A stretch of DNA of 64,000 bases from Amoebidium appalachense (taxonomy: Eukaryota > Ichthyosporea). A model generated the notes under the pieces. The model was given only the letters and a program-made list of their open reading frames with translations, ran no database searches and was not told where the DNA came from. The stretch covers positions 1,550,001 to 1,614,000 of the forward strand of contig CAVNZM010000009.1 of NCBI GenBank assembly GCA_963693365.1, given 5' to 3'. Position numbers and translations under genes: made by a program. Below, piece by piece: positions 12,315 through 25,175 of this stretch. How positions within the stretch are numbered: the first letter of the stretch is position 1; the number at the start of each line of letters is the position of its first letter.

Positions 12315-13558
12315 GGCTAATACCGCAACCGCTTGAATTTTGGAATACTAGTTGATAGTAGACATAAGAGACGCTGGTGTATATATTATTCGTCACATTC
12401 CCATTCTTATTTCTTTTTATTTTCCGTTTGTACATGTTGAGCCCGTGTATATATATGTATTACAGTGTACTGAAGCTAATTAGGTACTACATTTGAGTCT
12501 TGATCGCTGCTAGCGCTCTGGTTGGGCTCAGTCATAGTATGCGCGTACGGTATCACTGTGCAAATATGCATTTTGTGTATATGACTTATGTAAAATACAT
12601 CAAAAATAACGCAGTTGTGCATAGGTGACAGAGAATATTTATGTATTACGGGTTATCATTGTATGAAGATGCATCTGGACTGTATTGCTTGCTGCAGCCA
12701 GACTTAAAGAGAGAAAAAAGAGGATCAATTTGAAAAATAAATAACATAAACTTTAGATCTTTTTTCTAACAGATTTCGACGGCTTGGATCCATATGTGCC
12801 ATGGCAGAAGAAGAGTATGGTCTTTGTGCCTTATTTAGGATATTTCCACTCCTAATTATTAGTCCCTATTCATTGTTACGATTTGCCCCGTCCCCTTGAC
12901 CACGATTCGGGCCTAAGGCTACGGTTCGGGTCAGCTCTCCCGGGATAGGCTACGCAGGACCTTGTTTGATCAAGCCTTCCAGTCTATGTTTGTGCCGTGG
13001 ATCTGCGCTGTGGCTGCACTGAGTGTGGTCAAAAGAGAACTTCTAGGATATCGTGCTAAATGACCAGTATAGACCCCAGTCCAGATACGTCTGCTTTCAT
13101 GTATGCAATATTGATTGTGCGGCACTGGTGGCCGATAGATCCTAGACTTCCACTGAGGTGTAGAGAAAACGTTAACCCCATATGGCGAGGCTGCGCCTCG
13201 CTGGGCAAACGTGATAAAATAAATAAAATAAAAATAAAAAATAAAATAAAGAAAGCCCCCGTCCCCTTTGCCACCCCCCCCCCCCCCCACACACACACAC
13301 ACACACACCCTCCCTCCCCCCCCTTCCCCCCCCCCCCCCCTCCCCCCTCCCCCCCCTCCCCACACACACGCACACACACACACACACACACAAATTAAAT
13401 GAATAAGAAGATAAATTAGTAAAATAAAACCCCACCCAGCCACACACCACGTGAACCCGCCCTCCATCCCTGGTTGTGGGACCCAAAGAGTTTCCGAAGT
13501 TCCTCTCCCCCCCCCCCTCCCTTCCCCCAAACCCGCCCGCACCCAGGTTTTTTGATGC

Positions 13559-13603
<45 letters not shown>

Positions 13604-15417
13604 CCGCCCTTTCCAACACTTACCTACCCACCTTTCCGTCCCCCCCACGGGGACTGTATTTTAGTTTTGATCATTCTTGGTTTTATTCAAATCGTGTTGA
13701 TCGGAGTCCCTCATACGTTCAAAAAAATGGTTCAGCCAAATGCTATGATGTAGTACTGTGGTAACGCAGTTACCGGGCAGTATTCTCTGTTTCCTGACGC
13801 CGCAGCCCCCCCCCCCTCCCCCCCCCCTCCCCCCGCCCCCCCACCCCCACCCTTACCCGAGCCATTTAACGCTGGTTGTTCAAGGCTTAAAATGCAGTAT
13901 CTGATAGTGGAATTTTTCGCTCAGTATATCCCCTTAGATCAGGTGCATACTAATATTGCCGACAGCCGGAATAACACACTACAAACTTTTTTGTCCTGTC
14001 AAGCTTGAAATATCATAGAATTTCTAATATTAAGGTCAATCATTTCTGTTGTTCGGTCTCCCCTCACCCTTTTTCCCCCCTCCCTTTCTCTTCTTTTCTT
14101 ATTTTTCTTTTTTTTTCTTTCTTTCTTTCTTTGGGGGGGGTGGGGGAGGGGGGAGGGGGCGGGCTCGAGCGAGGATGGAGGGCGGGGGACAGGTGGGGGA
14201 GGGGGGGGAAGGGTATGGAAGAAGGGGTGAGGGGAGGGGATGAGGGGGGGGCTTGAGGCCCGGGGGGGAGGGGCGGCAGAGAGGGGAAGGGAAAGGAGGT
14301 GGGGGAAGGGGGAGTCCCCCAAGCCCCATAAAGAAGGGGGAGTCCCACAAGCCCCATGGGCACTCGGGATCAGCTGGTGTGTCTGTGTGTGTGTGTGTAT
14401 CATAATGTGTGTGTGTGTGTATACGTGTCACGTGTGTGTGTGTGCGCGCATGTGTGTGTTTGTGTCTCTGGGTGTGTGTGTGTGCATATATGACATGTGT
14501 GTGTATGTGTATGTGTGTGTGTGTGACACTGTGTGTGTGTGTGTTCGAGCGCCCGAACGCCTACGTGTCTGTGCACACCCCTGTGTGCTTATGCTTGTTA
14601 TCTGCCTGTTACACTCCCCTGGACCCCTCCTACCACCACACACATACATATAGGTAATGTAAAAAGGGAATTCTCTCTTCCCACTTCCCCGTGAAGTTTC
14701 CCCCGCGCCCTCTCAACCCCTCACACCACCACCCCCTCCCGGCCCCACCTGTCCACTCTCCCTCCTCATCCCCCCCTCCCCCTCTCTCCCCCCCCCCCCC
14801 CCCCCCCCCCCTACACACACACACCCACCTCACCCCACCCCACCCACACACCCCCTAAAACCCCCACCCAGCAACCCCCTTCTAGCCCACTTCCTTTTGA
14901 ATATGATACTATCATAATTTCAGCTGCTCGCTACTTCTTCGGACATTTGTTTTAATCTACATTGCTTGAATTGATGTCATATAAGTGCACCACAAAGAAC
15001 TTCCCAATTCTCCTTCTTGAATACCTTGTATTTACAACTACGGGACGTATTTACAGATACTGAATGTGTGTCTGTGAGTGTTCAGCCTACCTAAAAATGT
15101 GATGTGTACATATATGTGCCCGCAAGAGGCAAGCCCTTAAAACTGCCTTATAAGTAATTACTGCAAATAAAGTGAAGCATACTCTAAAGCCGAAGCCGGT
15201 TTACACATGACAAAACTGTTGATCAGGTTACTAAGAAGTTTCTAATGAGATACCTCTAATTTACATGCCAAATAGAGCTTTCCCTTCAACTCCCCCCCCC
15301 AAGCAGGGCAACTTGATGAGATAATATTAAATTGTATTTTAAAAAATATAAAATAATATAAAACATTAGAACTAAATGAAGAGGCCATCATCTGCCTGCA
15401 CGTGCTCTGGCTGTGGG
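12315..15417. other. Intergenic, low complexity
   Basis: An AT-richer 3' flank of the heat-shock gene (12315-12960) is followed by blocks of C, CA and A/T repeats (13230-13400, 13500-13605), a CT-rich to G-rich block (14060-14340), TG arrays (14385-14540) and a C-run (14790-14812). 14880-15400 is ordinary sequence without a recognisable exon and probably holds the globin gene's 3' end. I find no supported gene. Confidence 0.55.
14359..14378 (+). repeat. Short interspersed core next to TG array, copy 1
   Basis: The core CACTCGGGATCAGCTGGT is followed directly by a TG microsatellite and preceded by a G/A-rich block. Copies with one or two changes lie at 31444-31464 (+) and 46437-46457 (-), each with TG repeats on the same side and a purine block on the other. 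Confidence 0.75.
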
Positions 15418-15537
15418 CTATGAGATAGTGCACTTGTCCTGCTTCTGCTGGCTCGACACCATTCCATCCACAAGCAGGCGCAGCGCACGCACCCACATGA
15501 CGTGCACATCGTTCGTGTAGCTGTCACCAAGCGCTTG

Positions 15538-15595
<58 letters not shown>

Positions 15596-15658
15596 GTGCG
15601 TGTGTGCTTGTGCGTATGTGTGTGTGTTGTGTGTTGTGTGTGCGTGCGTGCGTGCGTG

Positions 15659-15712
<54 letters not shown>

Positions 15713-15817
15713 CGCGTATGCGTGTGTGCGTGTGTCTGTGTGATGGTGGTGGTTGTAGTGCTGAGGTGCGTGTTTGCTGGAGGTGGTGGTAGTATGTGCA
15801 ATATTTCAATATTTCCG

Positions 15818-15856
<39 letters not shown>

Positions 15857-16512
15857 GGGGGGGGGGGGGGGGTTCGATTAACTTATGCAGCTTAGAAGAG
15901 TCATAGGGGTACCATCAGTGCAGAAGAAAGAGTTGGCAGCCCCATCTCGGTGCCCGTTGCCATGCCCCCTCCCCCCGTCCGAGAGACCCAAACGAGAGAA
16001 GATAAAAGGACCATAAAAACAGAACAAGGGTTCATATTTGCAGTACAAAGCATACTTGCATGCAGCCCCTAACGAGAGACCCACCACCTGGCTACATCTG
16101 TTGGAGTGTTAGAGTGCTGCAACGCCCTAATCTCACCTTAAGGGTGATTCTTCTTTTTTTTTGTCCTCCGGTTTCATGCTCTTCCTTCCTCCTCCCTTCA
16201 ATCCTAGTCTTTTTGTGATTAACCCCCCCCCCCCCCCCCCCCCTCGTTTTCCACCTAGTGATTTGTGAGCAGACACCCACCTTAAGCGTCGTGCACAGTG
16301 CGTCAGCAAACTGGCGGAACATGTGCTCTGTGATGCCCATGCGCTGATGACTTGCAGCCAATCGCTGCAGCTGGCTGGCCAGTTTGTGCGTTTGGCCCAG
16401 CAGGGTGATCATCTGGCTGATGCTGCCGCTCAGCGCTAGCCGCTGCTTGCGGGCATCACCCTGGGGGGGGGGGGGGGAGTAGTCGGGTCGTTGTTCTTTT
16501 TTCCTCTCTTCC

Positions 16513-16550
<38 letters not shown>

Positions 16551-16686
16551 ACTTTTTTTCCCCTTTTTTTGGCGTTTTTGGCGAGGGAGGAGAGGGAGGG
16601 GAATGTGCAGAGGAAAGAACCTGGCAAGAGTGTTAATGCCTTAAAATTTATGTTAAAATGCTTTTAAATTGTTTGTGTGTGTTTGG

Positions 16687-16720
<34 letters not shown>

Positions 16721-17194
16721 ATGAGAGGGGTTGGAATGATGAGCAGGAGGGGGGGATGGGGGGGGGGAGATCAAAGAGCATAGAGATATAAGGTTGGGAG
16801 AGTGTGTGGGGCAGGTGTGCTCGGGGATGTTAACCAGATGGGTGGGGTGGGGTCATGGGCTGAACAGCGCATACAGGAATGGTCGGAGGAGAAGGGGCCG
16901 CGCGCTGCCGGGCGGTGAATACAAAAAGTCACGAGGAAAACATTAACACTCAGGGCTGGTGGTGGCAGCGAGGTTTGGTATGTGTGTGCGTTTGGTGTTT
17001 GGTGTGGGGTGTGGGAGGGGATGGTGGGGTGGGGGTGGGGTTGGGGGGGGGGGGGGGGGGGGGGGGGTTGAATGCGTCAAAAAGTACGAAGTACACAAGA
17101 ACAAACGGATAACACGATGCAGAATGCAAGCCATACATAAAGAGTATGCATAATAAGCAGAGCCCATCCTCAGGGGGGGCCCACGTCATCCACA

Positions 17195-17234
<40 letters not shown>

Positions 17235-17357
17235 CGGGAGGAGGGGGGAGGGATGGGGTGGAGGTGGGGGCTTTACCTTGAACTTTACGATAGCTTCTGG
17301 GCAAACAGCAAAATAGTTTGCATAGAATTTTGCAGTCAGCGCTTTTTTTTTTTTTTT

Positions 17358-17402
<45 letters not shown>

Positions 17403-18153
17403 ATGTAATGTTAGTGCTATGAGGTATTCATCAGATGTATATGATGTTGGACGGTTGGGGGGGGGGGGGGGGGGAGGGGGGAGGGGTTCAAGCTCCAAAC
17501 AAGTCTCCCCCCCGTCCCCCCCCCCCCACACAAACTAACACACATATGCACACTGCACACTGCCCCCCCCCCTCCCCCCAACCCCCCCAACCCCCTTCCC
17601 CTCCCCTACCCCCTCCCCCCCCCCCCACACACAAACGCATATGCACACCTTCCTCCCAAAGCTATGCTTGTCACTTTGTAAAGACATAACGGCATGGTCT
17701 CTGACAAATTCACGTGGCACCAATCAACCAATCAAATGCACCAATCAAATACATTAACCAATCAAATGCATTAACCAATCAGACGGCTCACCTGGATCAT
17801 TGCGGTTGGCCATATCCCATGTCTGCTTCACAGTCGCCTGGGTCTATACCCCAACCCCAGTGACGTCATAATTAGTTTTGAACGTGACTCGTTAGTGGAG
17901 AAATAATTTTAAAGCAATGGGTCATGTCTGGTAACAAAGTTCTGAGGCAGCCTGTATTGGGGCAACCAATCATTGGCTGGTTCAGGTTAAAGCGGCAGCT
18001 ACCATTGGGTGATTAAATAAGCACAGACACAGTGCATAGGCATGCTGGAACACCAGAGAGCTACACTGGTAGTGGTTATTGGGGCGATATGCGCGGCGAT
18101 GTGGCAAAGGGAAAGGCACGGGAGAAAATATGAAAAGTGTGTGTGTGTGTGTT

Positions 18154-18194
<41 letters not shown>

Positions 18195-20164
18195 CAGGGA
18201 GGGGTTTGAGAAAGATGGTAAGGCGGTGGAATTTCTAATTTGAAAGGGGGTTAGGTGAGTGGGTTGATACGATAGCGTTGAGGGCCAGGGGTGGGGTGGG
18301 TGGGTGGGTGGGTGGGTGGGTGGGGGGGGGGGGGGGGGGGGGAGGCAAGTACGGATGCATAGCTGCGGCGTAGCCACTTGGGCATGTCACCGGGGCGGGG
18401 CTTGATGTCATCCATTTGATCCTGCATTAAGGTGGCCACCTGCCATATCGGGTAGGTGCCTTATTAGGAAAGAGTAGACTGGAACAGGGGCACTGCACGT
18501 GTTTCATAATGCAGGTGTGTGGCATCCTTGCTATGACACACAAATGCATGGGTTCATGCACACACACGTGCGCACACATGCCTAACTCAATAACGATCAC
18601 ACACACACATACACACACACACAAATTAACAAGGACTTGTACATACATACACAAGCACGCCCACACACAGCACATTTGCTCACGTTCCTGCCCACTGGCC
18701 CAAGGCAAAACGCTAACACATCCGATTGTTCTCCATGCATTTCCAAGATCCCATATCCCAAATTATTAGCCTGCGCATTATGTAAATATGAAACTTTTTG
18801 TCATTAATGCGGTCCCTCTACACCCACCACCCACCTTGCTATATGTGTATTGCCAGGCGGTTGCCGCCTCGTTGCTCCACGAATCAGCCAGGCGTTTTCT
18901 GTGGAAAGAAATATATTACAATGTGCCACGCAGCACGAAAAGTACAAGTTAACAAAGAGTGACATGTGGTGGGTGTGCCGAAAGGGGCAAAAGGAAAAAG
19001 GAGGAGAAATTCGAACCCAGTATGTATGCAGCATGTGTATGGCCACCCTCACAGAAGCCTAATCATTTATAGTGACCTGTGTTTCCACCCGTTCATTTCG
19101 TGGCTGACCGGTTGGCAGGGTCAATGATGGAACTTCAAGTAAATCAACAGAATGAAAAAACTTGTGCAGGGCTTACAATTCCCGCAAAAAACAAAGTCTC
19201 GTGGGAATTCAAAATAGACCATCATCATCATCATGACACAGCGGCTCATACACACGTGCACCTGTGCTGATATGTCATACACACACTCTCTTTTTCACCG
19301 GACAGAGGGTGACTAGTGCTTAAAAAACAACAAAAAAAAAAAAAGGAATATACCTAACTTGAACACCGTAACCAAATGAACAAAAACTTCCCACCACACA
19401 CATCCGATGCACAAACATAGACCCATCACGCATAATCACACACAGAGCTGCACGTTCATGCACCCTTTGAACACGTGCACGCACGCAGTGACATGTCGCG
19501 CACACGTGGCATGTACCCCTGCAAATCCACCGTGGCAACTAACACGTGCACTCTACACATACACACGTGCACACACACGCCCAACAATTGCACATTCACA
19601 CGTGCACACCCACAACTTACACGTGAAAGCTTACACCAAACACGTGCACACACACATCTAACATGTGCGCACCTACAGCTAACACACGTGCACATGCACA
19701 GAAATCACGTGCAGATTCACACTAAACACGTGATCACGTACCCCATAGTGTCGACCAACACCGCCCCAAATCCATCAAACATGTCGTGTGTGATGCCCAG
19801 GTTGGCATGGGTCTTAGCCAGGCGTTTAATCTGGCCATCTAGTTGGCTGCCTCCGCTCATGTTGGCCAGGAGCTGTGATATCGCACCAATTATCGCCCTA
19901 GTTTGCCGCTCTGTACCATTTTTGAACAGGAGCTTCGTCTGTGATTGGAAACTGTGTCAAAAAACAAGCCCCGATTACGCACTAATCAATGCAGTTTAAC
20001 CGTACAGAAACACAACAGGAGCTGTTTCTACAAACCAACGGTTTTCTTTTCCCATGAAGCAGGTTTACAAATGATGTGTGTGGGTGCGCAGAGTGGGTGT
20101 GCGGATGTGTTGTGTGGACGTGGGCGTGTGGGGGTTGTCGTGCAGGTGTGTCTGCGCAGGTGTG

Positions 20165-20206
<42 letters not shown>

Positions 20207-20861
20207 CAGGTGCTGTGTCCGTGTGTGTGCGGGACGTGTGCTTGGGTTCTGCGGGCCTTTGGGGAAGGTTGGAGGGAAATGGAGTGGATGTGCAATCAAA
20301 CCAGATTGAATAACCAAATCAAATACAATTTATGACAGAAAGGTCCATGGGAGAGGAGAGGCTCTGAGGGGGGAGGAGAACGTGCGTGTGTGTGTTGATG
20401 GGTTGGGGGGAGGGGGGAGGGGAGGGGGGGTTAGAGGGGAGGAGGGGGGAGGGGGGGGGGGGGGGGAGGGGCACGAACTTCGGGCATCATCTGGAAGAGG
20501 TTATCGTAGACGGTTTGGATGAACTCTTCGGGGCGGTCGGCAAGCACACTGGCCCATGTGCTCTCAACTATCTCCTTGTAACGTTGCTGGAGGGAGGGAG
20601 AGGGGGGGGGGGGGGGGGGAGAGGGGTGGGGGGGAGAGAGAGGGAGGGGGGGGGGGGGGGGGGGGGGGGAGGAGAGAGAGAGGTGTGAGCATGCGGAAGA
20701 AAACACACACAATGAAAGACATGAATGAGAAACCTTTGGCAAAGTGTGCATACCGTAGCAGGGCACAATAAAGACAAATAAAAATGACGCCATGGAAAAT
20801 AGCGCAGAACATGTTGACGAGAAAGAAGAAGAAAGTGAGGGGCAGGGGAGGAGAAAATAGC

Positions 20862-20892
<31 letters not shown>

Positions 20893-23837
20893 GGGGGGGG
20901 GGGGGGGGGGAAGAAAGGGAGCGAGGCAAGGGGGGGGCTGGTTACATGGAAAATGGATGTGAGGTTGCCATTGCTGACTCCACGGGGGGTCACTGAGGGG
21001 GTGCCAATCTGCAAGGGGAAGGGGAGATTAGGGGGTTGGTGAGGAAAGAGTAAATTTTCATCCCCTGTGTTTGAATGTGCTGTGAATGGGTGGTATATGG
21101 GCGCAGAGTGGGTTGAAGGGCATATCATACAAATGCTGTGCGGAAGGTATCAGGATTGTTGGAACAGAGGATAGTGGTCATAAGCGTGGTTTCGTGTGTT
21201 CAACAGTGAGTTCGGTGCTGGCAAGCGGCTGATGCTGTGATTTTTTATGAATACCAGGGATGCTTTACCAATAACAAATATTTTTATAGTTTTAATGATC
21301 GGCAAGCCGACTTGGTCCCATCGTAGTTCAAGGCTTGCCGGCATTGTTGCCATGCTGTGAGCAGGATTCCAGTTCCCTTCTTTTACGTCCATTTTTCTAT
21401 CTCATTTTCCGAGCGGATGATGTTGGAGGAAGTTAAAAAAAAAGACTCTGAGGGGTAAAAAGGGGGGGGGGGGGGGGGGGGGGTTTGAATGCGTCAAAAA
21501 GTACGAAGTACACAAGAACAAACGGATAACACGATGCAGAATGCAAGCCATACATAAAGAGTATGCATAATAAGCAGAGCCCATCCTCAGGGGGGGCCCA
21601 CGTCATCCACAGTACCCGAGTTTCGACCTATTCCCCTCGTTAACGAAACCCAACTCAGATACTGTTTCACTTGAACATGAGTAGGTCACCCGTCTTGATC
21701 AGAGACGAGCAGGGTTGCTTATGCAGGCAAGGGCAGTGGGAAAGGCCGGGGGTTAAAGTTGCAGCAGTAAGCAGAAGCAAGAAAAATATAGATAGGAACT
21801 CAGGAGACGGGGCTTCTAGGAAGCTCCCCCGTCGATACCTAAGTCGGGGGGGGGGGGGGGGGGATACCAACCTCCATACTTCGTACACTACTCCGTTCAG
21901 CGGAAGAGTCTCTAATACGTATACTCGGGTTCCTATTTATAGATGCGGGCCTGGCTTGGCCCTCTGCCATCTTGAGGCGGAGGGACTCGACCTCCCTCGG
22001 CAGAGCAACCAACTGCTCACTGGCACCTTGGCTGGACGCCAATGAGACAGAATCCTGAGATACGGGCCTGGCTTGGCCCTCTGCCATCTTGAGGTGGAGG
22101 GACTCGACCTCCCTCTGCAGAGCAACCAACTGCACACTGGCACCTTGGCTGGACGCCAACAAGACAGAATCCCTGGGCACACTGGGATTGGCTACCTGCA
22201 CATGCGTGGGTGGGTGGCCAGGGGGAGGGGAGGGGGGGGGGGGGGGAGGGGGGTGGGGGCGGGGGGTTGTGTGTGTGCGATTGTGCGAGTGTGAGGGTGA
22301 CTGAGTGTAAGCCCGGGGAGTGTATTATAAATGTGTGTGTATTCATGTGTGTGTGTGTGTGTGTGTGTGTGTGATAATGTGTATATGTGTGGCATGTGTA
22401 AGTTTGTGAGTGACTGTGTCCGCACATGATTCATGCCGCTACCCTCGACCGTGTGTGATGATGTGTGTGCACCGGGGGGGTGCGCGTGTGTATATGTGTC
22501 TGTGGGTGGTGGTTGGGGAGAGGGGGGAGGGGGGAGAGGGGGGGGGGGGGGGATCGTGAGGAGCTCGGCGCCAGTGGTGTACATGTCATGTGTTTGTTTC
22601 ATATTGTTTGTGCGCTTGTGTGTGTACACTATGTGTGCTGTGCTTGCCACATACCTCCACTTCCACCGTGACTGGCATTTCCTTTTCAGGATAGTCCGAG
22701 GAAGCTTCCATCACCGTGCTCAGGGGGGGTTCCTTTTTAGGAAAGTCCGAGAGGCTCTCCACCACTGTGCTCGGGGTTTCCTTTTTAGGAGGGTCCCCCA
22801 GGATATCGGTGTAGACCTCCAAGAGTGCCCTTACGCCGGCAACGGTCTCCCGCGAAGTCTGGGAGGGAGGATAATGCACGATGAGCATTGGTATGGATGC
22901 GACTCATACTGCAATCTACGCTTGCACGCGTGACTACTCATTAACCCTACAACAGCGCATACTGTGTGCACATGCCAAATAGCAACAGGACTGGTGCTGT
23001 TGTGAAGAATGGAGCTGCATCTGCGCGAGTTTTCTCCTTCCCAGGCTTATGTTCTGAATCAAACAATAACGAGCAATCAGGACAACGAGATCTCAGTGGC
23101 ACTCCCTATACCTGAATATCCCCTACCCTCCTTCGAATCTCTCTTTTTGGAAATCTTTTCCCCCTCTCATCCCCCCCCCCCCCTCCCCCTCTCCCCGGCG
23201 GCTCTGCTGTTTCTTCCGATTCTCTTGTGGTGCAGCAACCTAGCCACTTCTTTCCCGTCGGTGCTGGGTGAAAGACGGTGGGCCCCTAGAACTAGGGGCA
23301 CCTCCGGGAACAAAACGGGATAAAATAAAAAATGTCCCGTCGAGACGATGTGGTCCAAGTTCTACATACATGCACGAGCTCACGGTTTTAGCTTTTCATC
23401 TTCTTTTCTCTCTCATGCTCCCAGAACAAAAACACAAATCAAACACCTACATTTCTCTGCTGCTGAACTTCCGCCACAAATGCCAGCGGCTTCTTGTCAA
23501 GGGACACGTCTTCTAGACGCCGCTGGAAGGCCAATTCTGTCTGCAGCTGCCTTTGCAGGTCGGCCACCTTTGCCTCCAACTCCGCCTGCCTGTCAACACC
23601 CCCCAGCGCGCTTCCGCTGGCTTTCTGCCCCACAAACGGGCTGGCAGGTGGGGGAACAGCGTGGCCCACAAGGGGTGTGTGTGCTAATTGCGGGGACATG
23701 GTGGTGTTCGGGAGGGGCAGGGGCCCGCTAATGCTTGCCTTATAATTACTTGGATACACACTGTTTTTTCCAACAAAAGAACCTCTGCCGGAGCTGCTGC
23801 TCTTGCGGTTGGGTAGCAGGGCACTGGGTAACTTCAT
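15418..23837 (-). CDS. Tandem two-domain globin with N-terminal coiled coil
   Basis: Twelve exons join in phase to 614 residues: 23837-23451, 22858-22655, 22195-21872, 21008-20946, 20586-20479, 19938-19742, 18898-18835, 18439-18353, 17837-17792, 17341-17277, 16460-16281 and 15537-15418. The N-terminal 300 residues are Ser/Pro-rich with predicted coiled coil (near 85-115) and a 39-residue tandem duplication (VALQREVESL / VALPREVESL). Globin 1 spans about 327-465: Tyr353 (B10, VYDNLF), Phe367 (CD1), Gln374 (E7), His406 (F8, AKTHANLGI) and ADSWS..AW in helix H. Globin 2 spans about 470-605: Tyr500 (FYANYF), Phe514, Gln521, His553 (AASHQRMGI) and LGDSYT..W. TyrB10/GlnE7/HisF8 is the flavohemoglobin-type pocket, but no FAD/NAD reductase follows; the protein stops 9 residues after the last helix. 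Heme binding is expected. NO dioxygenase or gas sensing is inference. The acceptor of exon 10 follows poly-A and is the weakest junction. Confidence 0.88.
17070..17198 (-). repeat. 130-bp interspersed repeat, copy A
   Basis: Lies in the globin gene intron between exons 10 and 11. Read on the minus strand it starts CCCCCCCTGAGGATGGGCTC and ends ...GACGCATTCAA followed by a C-run. It appears identical over about 126 bp to copy B in another intron of the same gene and is related to copies C and D. Confidence 0.85.
17718..17785. repeat. Array of ACCAATCA motifs
   Basis: Five CCAATCA motifs lie within about 70 bp, several in a unit AACCAATCAAATGCATT. The CCAAT pentamer is the NF-Y/HAP core. The array lies inside the globin gene intron 9, just after the short exon 17837-17792, so it could be an internal promoter or enhancer, or just a degenerate tandem repeat. 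Confidence 0.7.
21486..21612 (-). repeat. 130-bp interspersed repeat, copy B
   Basis: Between exons 3 and 4 of the globin gene, same orientation as copy A and apparently identical over its length. It is again flanked by a G-run on its plus-strand left side, that is, an oligo-C tail on its sense strand. Confidence 0.85.
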
Positions 23838-24875
23838 GGTGAATGGATGTTACGACAATAAAAGTGCACAGAGGATACTATGTATAGCTTCCAAGGTATC
23901 CCTACTATACCTTCAAGTTCTGACAGAGGGTTTTGTGGTGGGGCGTGCCAGGAGCTGTCGCAGTGGTGAAAGTAGACGTCAAGAATGGTTTGAAGTTAGT
24001 TTCATCGTTTCATCGGAGCCGTCGCCTGTGTTGTTTTGCATGCGATGCACTTATGACCGGATCAAAAGCAAAATAGGTGTATGTGTGTAGGCTACCAACC
24101 AACCGGATACCGACAGAACAGCATACTGAAGTGCAGTCATGGCACTTCTCCTCTATATATGCTTCGTAGTAACGTTCCCTACACTTCCCGGAATATCTTT
24201 GGCAAGGCATAAAGCTGCCTCTACCTGCAGGGGCCCATTAAAATATTCAGTAATGATTAGAATGTGCCGGGCATTATTTGTTTGCCCAACCGGAGAGCCA
24301 GTCTGCCAGTGGCGTGTTGTTAAGAAACTTTAGAGTGATGTAATCTGCTCTGCCTTTGCTCGATCTATTCTTGGTTACACATCAGACCAGGCTGCTGGCC
24401 CAGCTTGTAATAACACGTGCACAAGAATTCAGTTCAATGATTATTCACGAATCGTGACCACGAATAGGCCTGGTCATTGTAGAGTCGAGGCCCTCGACTC
24501 GAGTAGGCTGTGAACGTGTTCCGAATGTTTGAGTCAACTGCCAATCGGTTTGTGTAATTTTTCGATTGGATTACAACGACCCAATAGGAAGGAATTCCAC
24601 ACCACACTGCCTGAACTTCCCTATCAAGTGCTCTAGATCTGCTCTGAGTCAAGATCGAGCTTGGCCGAACTTTTTGGTATGCATTCTACATTCATTTACA
24701 GCACACAGAACCCTGAAAGAAAGCTTGGTTGTTTGAGTTTCCTTTCTTTTAAATTTTGGTTTCTTGCTTTCTGTGTTTTTTGTCTACTACCAATGCTTGG
24801 AACGAACTTCAACGAAGGAGATCCCCCCAAACTGGGCCACGAGTCCTCAGTCTCAGATCATATTCCAGTTTCGGG
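23838..24875. other. Upstream region of the globin gene
   Basis: Ordinary-complexity DNA with no recognisable exon. It should contain the minus-strand promoter of the globin gene. A palindromic patch occurs at 24445-24515 (CACGAATCGTG, GTCGAGGCCCTCGAC), and a plus-strand CCAAT at about 24579. No TATA box stands out at a convincing distance. Confidence 0.5.
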
Positions 24876-24883
24876 GTTTTAGC

Positions 24884-25167
24884 CAGAGGTGTGGTTTTTT
24901 TCGGGCCAAGAACAGGCCGGGCCGGGCTTAAGGTCATACCATATTTGGCAGGTGTTTGCGCAAAATGTTTGCGCAAAATCCCTCCGACCTCCCGCCGGGG
25001 TCCATACCCACAACACAATATGTGACGTCACTGATGCACTTGGGGCACGGAGAGGGGGAGTGTGTGGCCCGAACTCCTTTGGCCCGGCCCAAACATTTTT
25101 CAGGCCGGACCGGGCAGCTCGGCCCGTGCATTTTTCGGGCCAGAACAGGCCGGGCAGCACATCTCTA
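24884..25167. mobile_element. Non-autonomous hAT-like element (MITE), 284 bp
   Basis: The ends CAGAGGTGTG (left) and, reverse-complemented, TAGAGATGTG (right) form imperfect terminal inverted repeats. They are bounded by a perfect 8-bp direct repeat GTTTTAGC (24876-24883 and 25168-25175), the duplication size typical of hAT transposons. The interior has repeated inverted GGGCC/CCGGGC segments and no coding capacity. Both the ends (Y-A-G-R-G start) and the 8-bp target site duplication support the class. Confidence 0.75.
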
Positions 25168-25175
25168 GTTTTAGC

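Noticed and set aside
15878-16087. Minus-strand frame between the last two globin exons
   Set aside because: The exons on either side join in phase 0 directly and match the globin helix F-G-H order, leaving no room for an insert.
16950-17531. Minus-strand Pro-rich frame in the globin locus
   Set aside because: Only the 65-bp piece 17341-17277 matches globin; the rest is intron, C/G tracts and repeat copy A.
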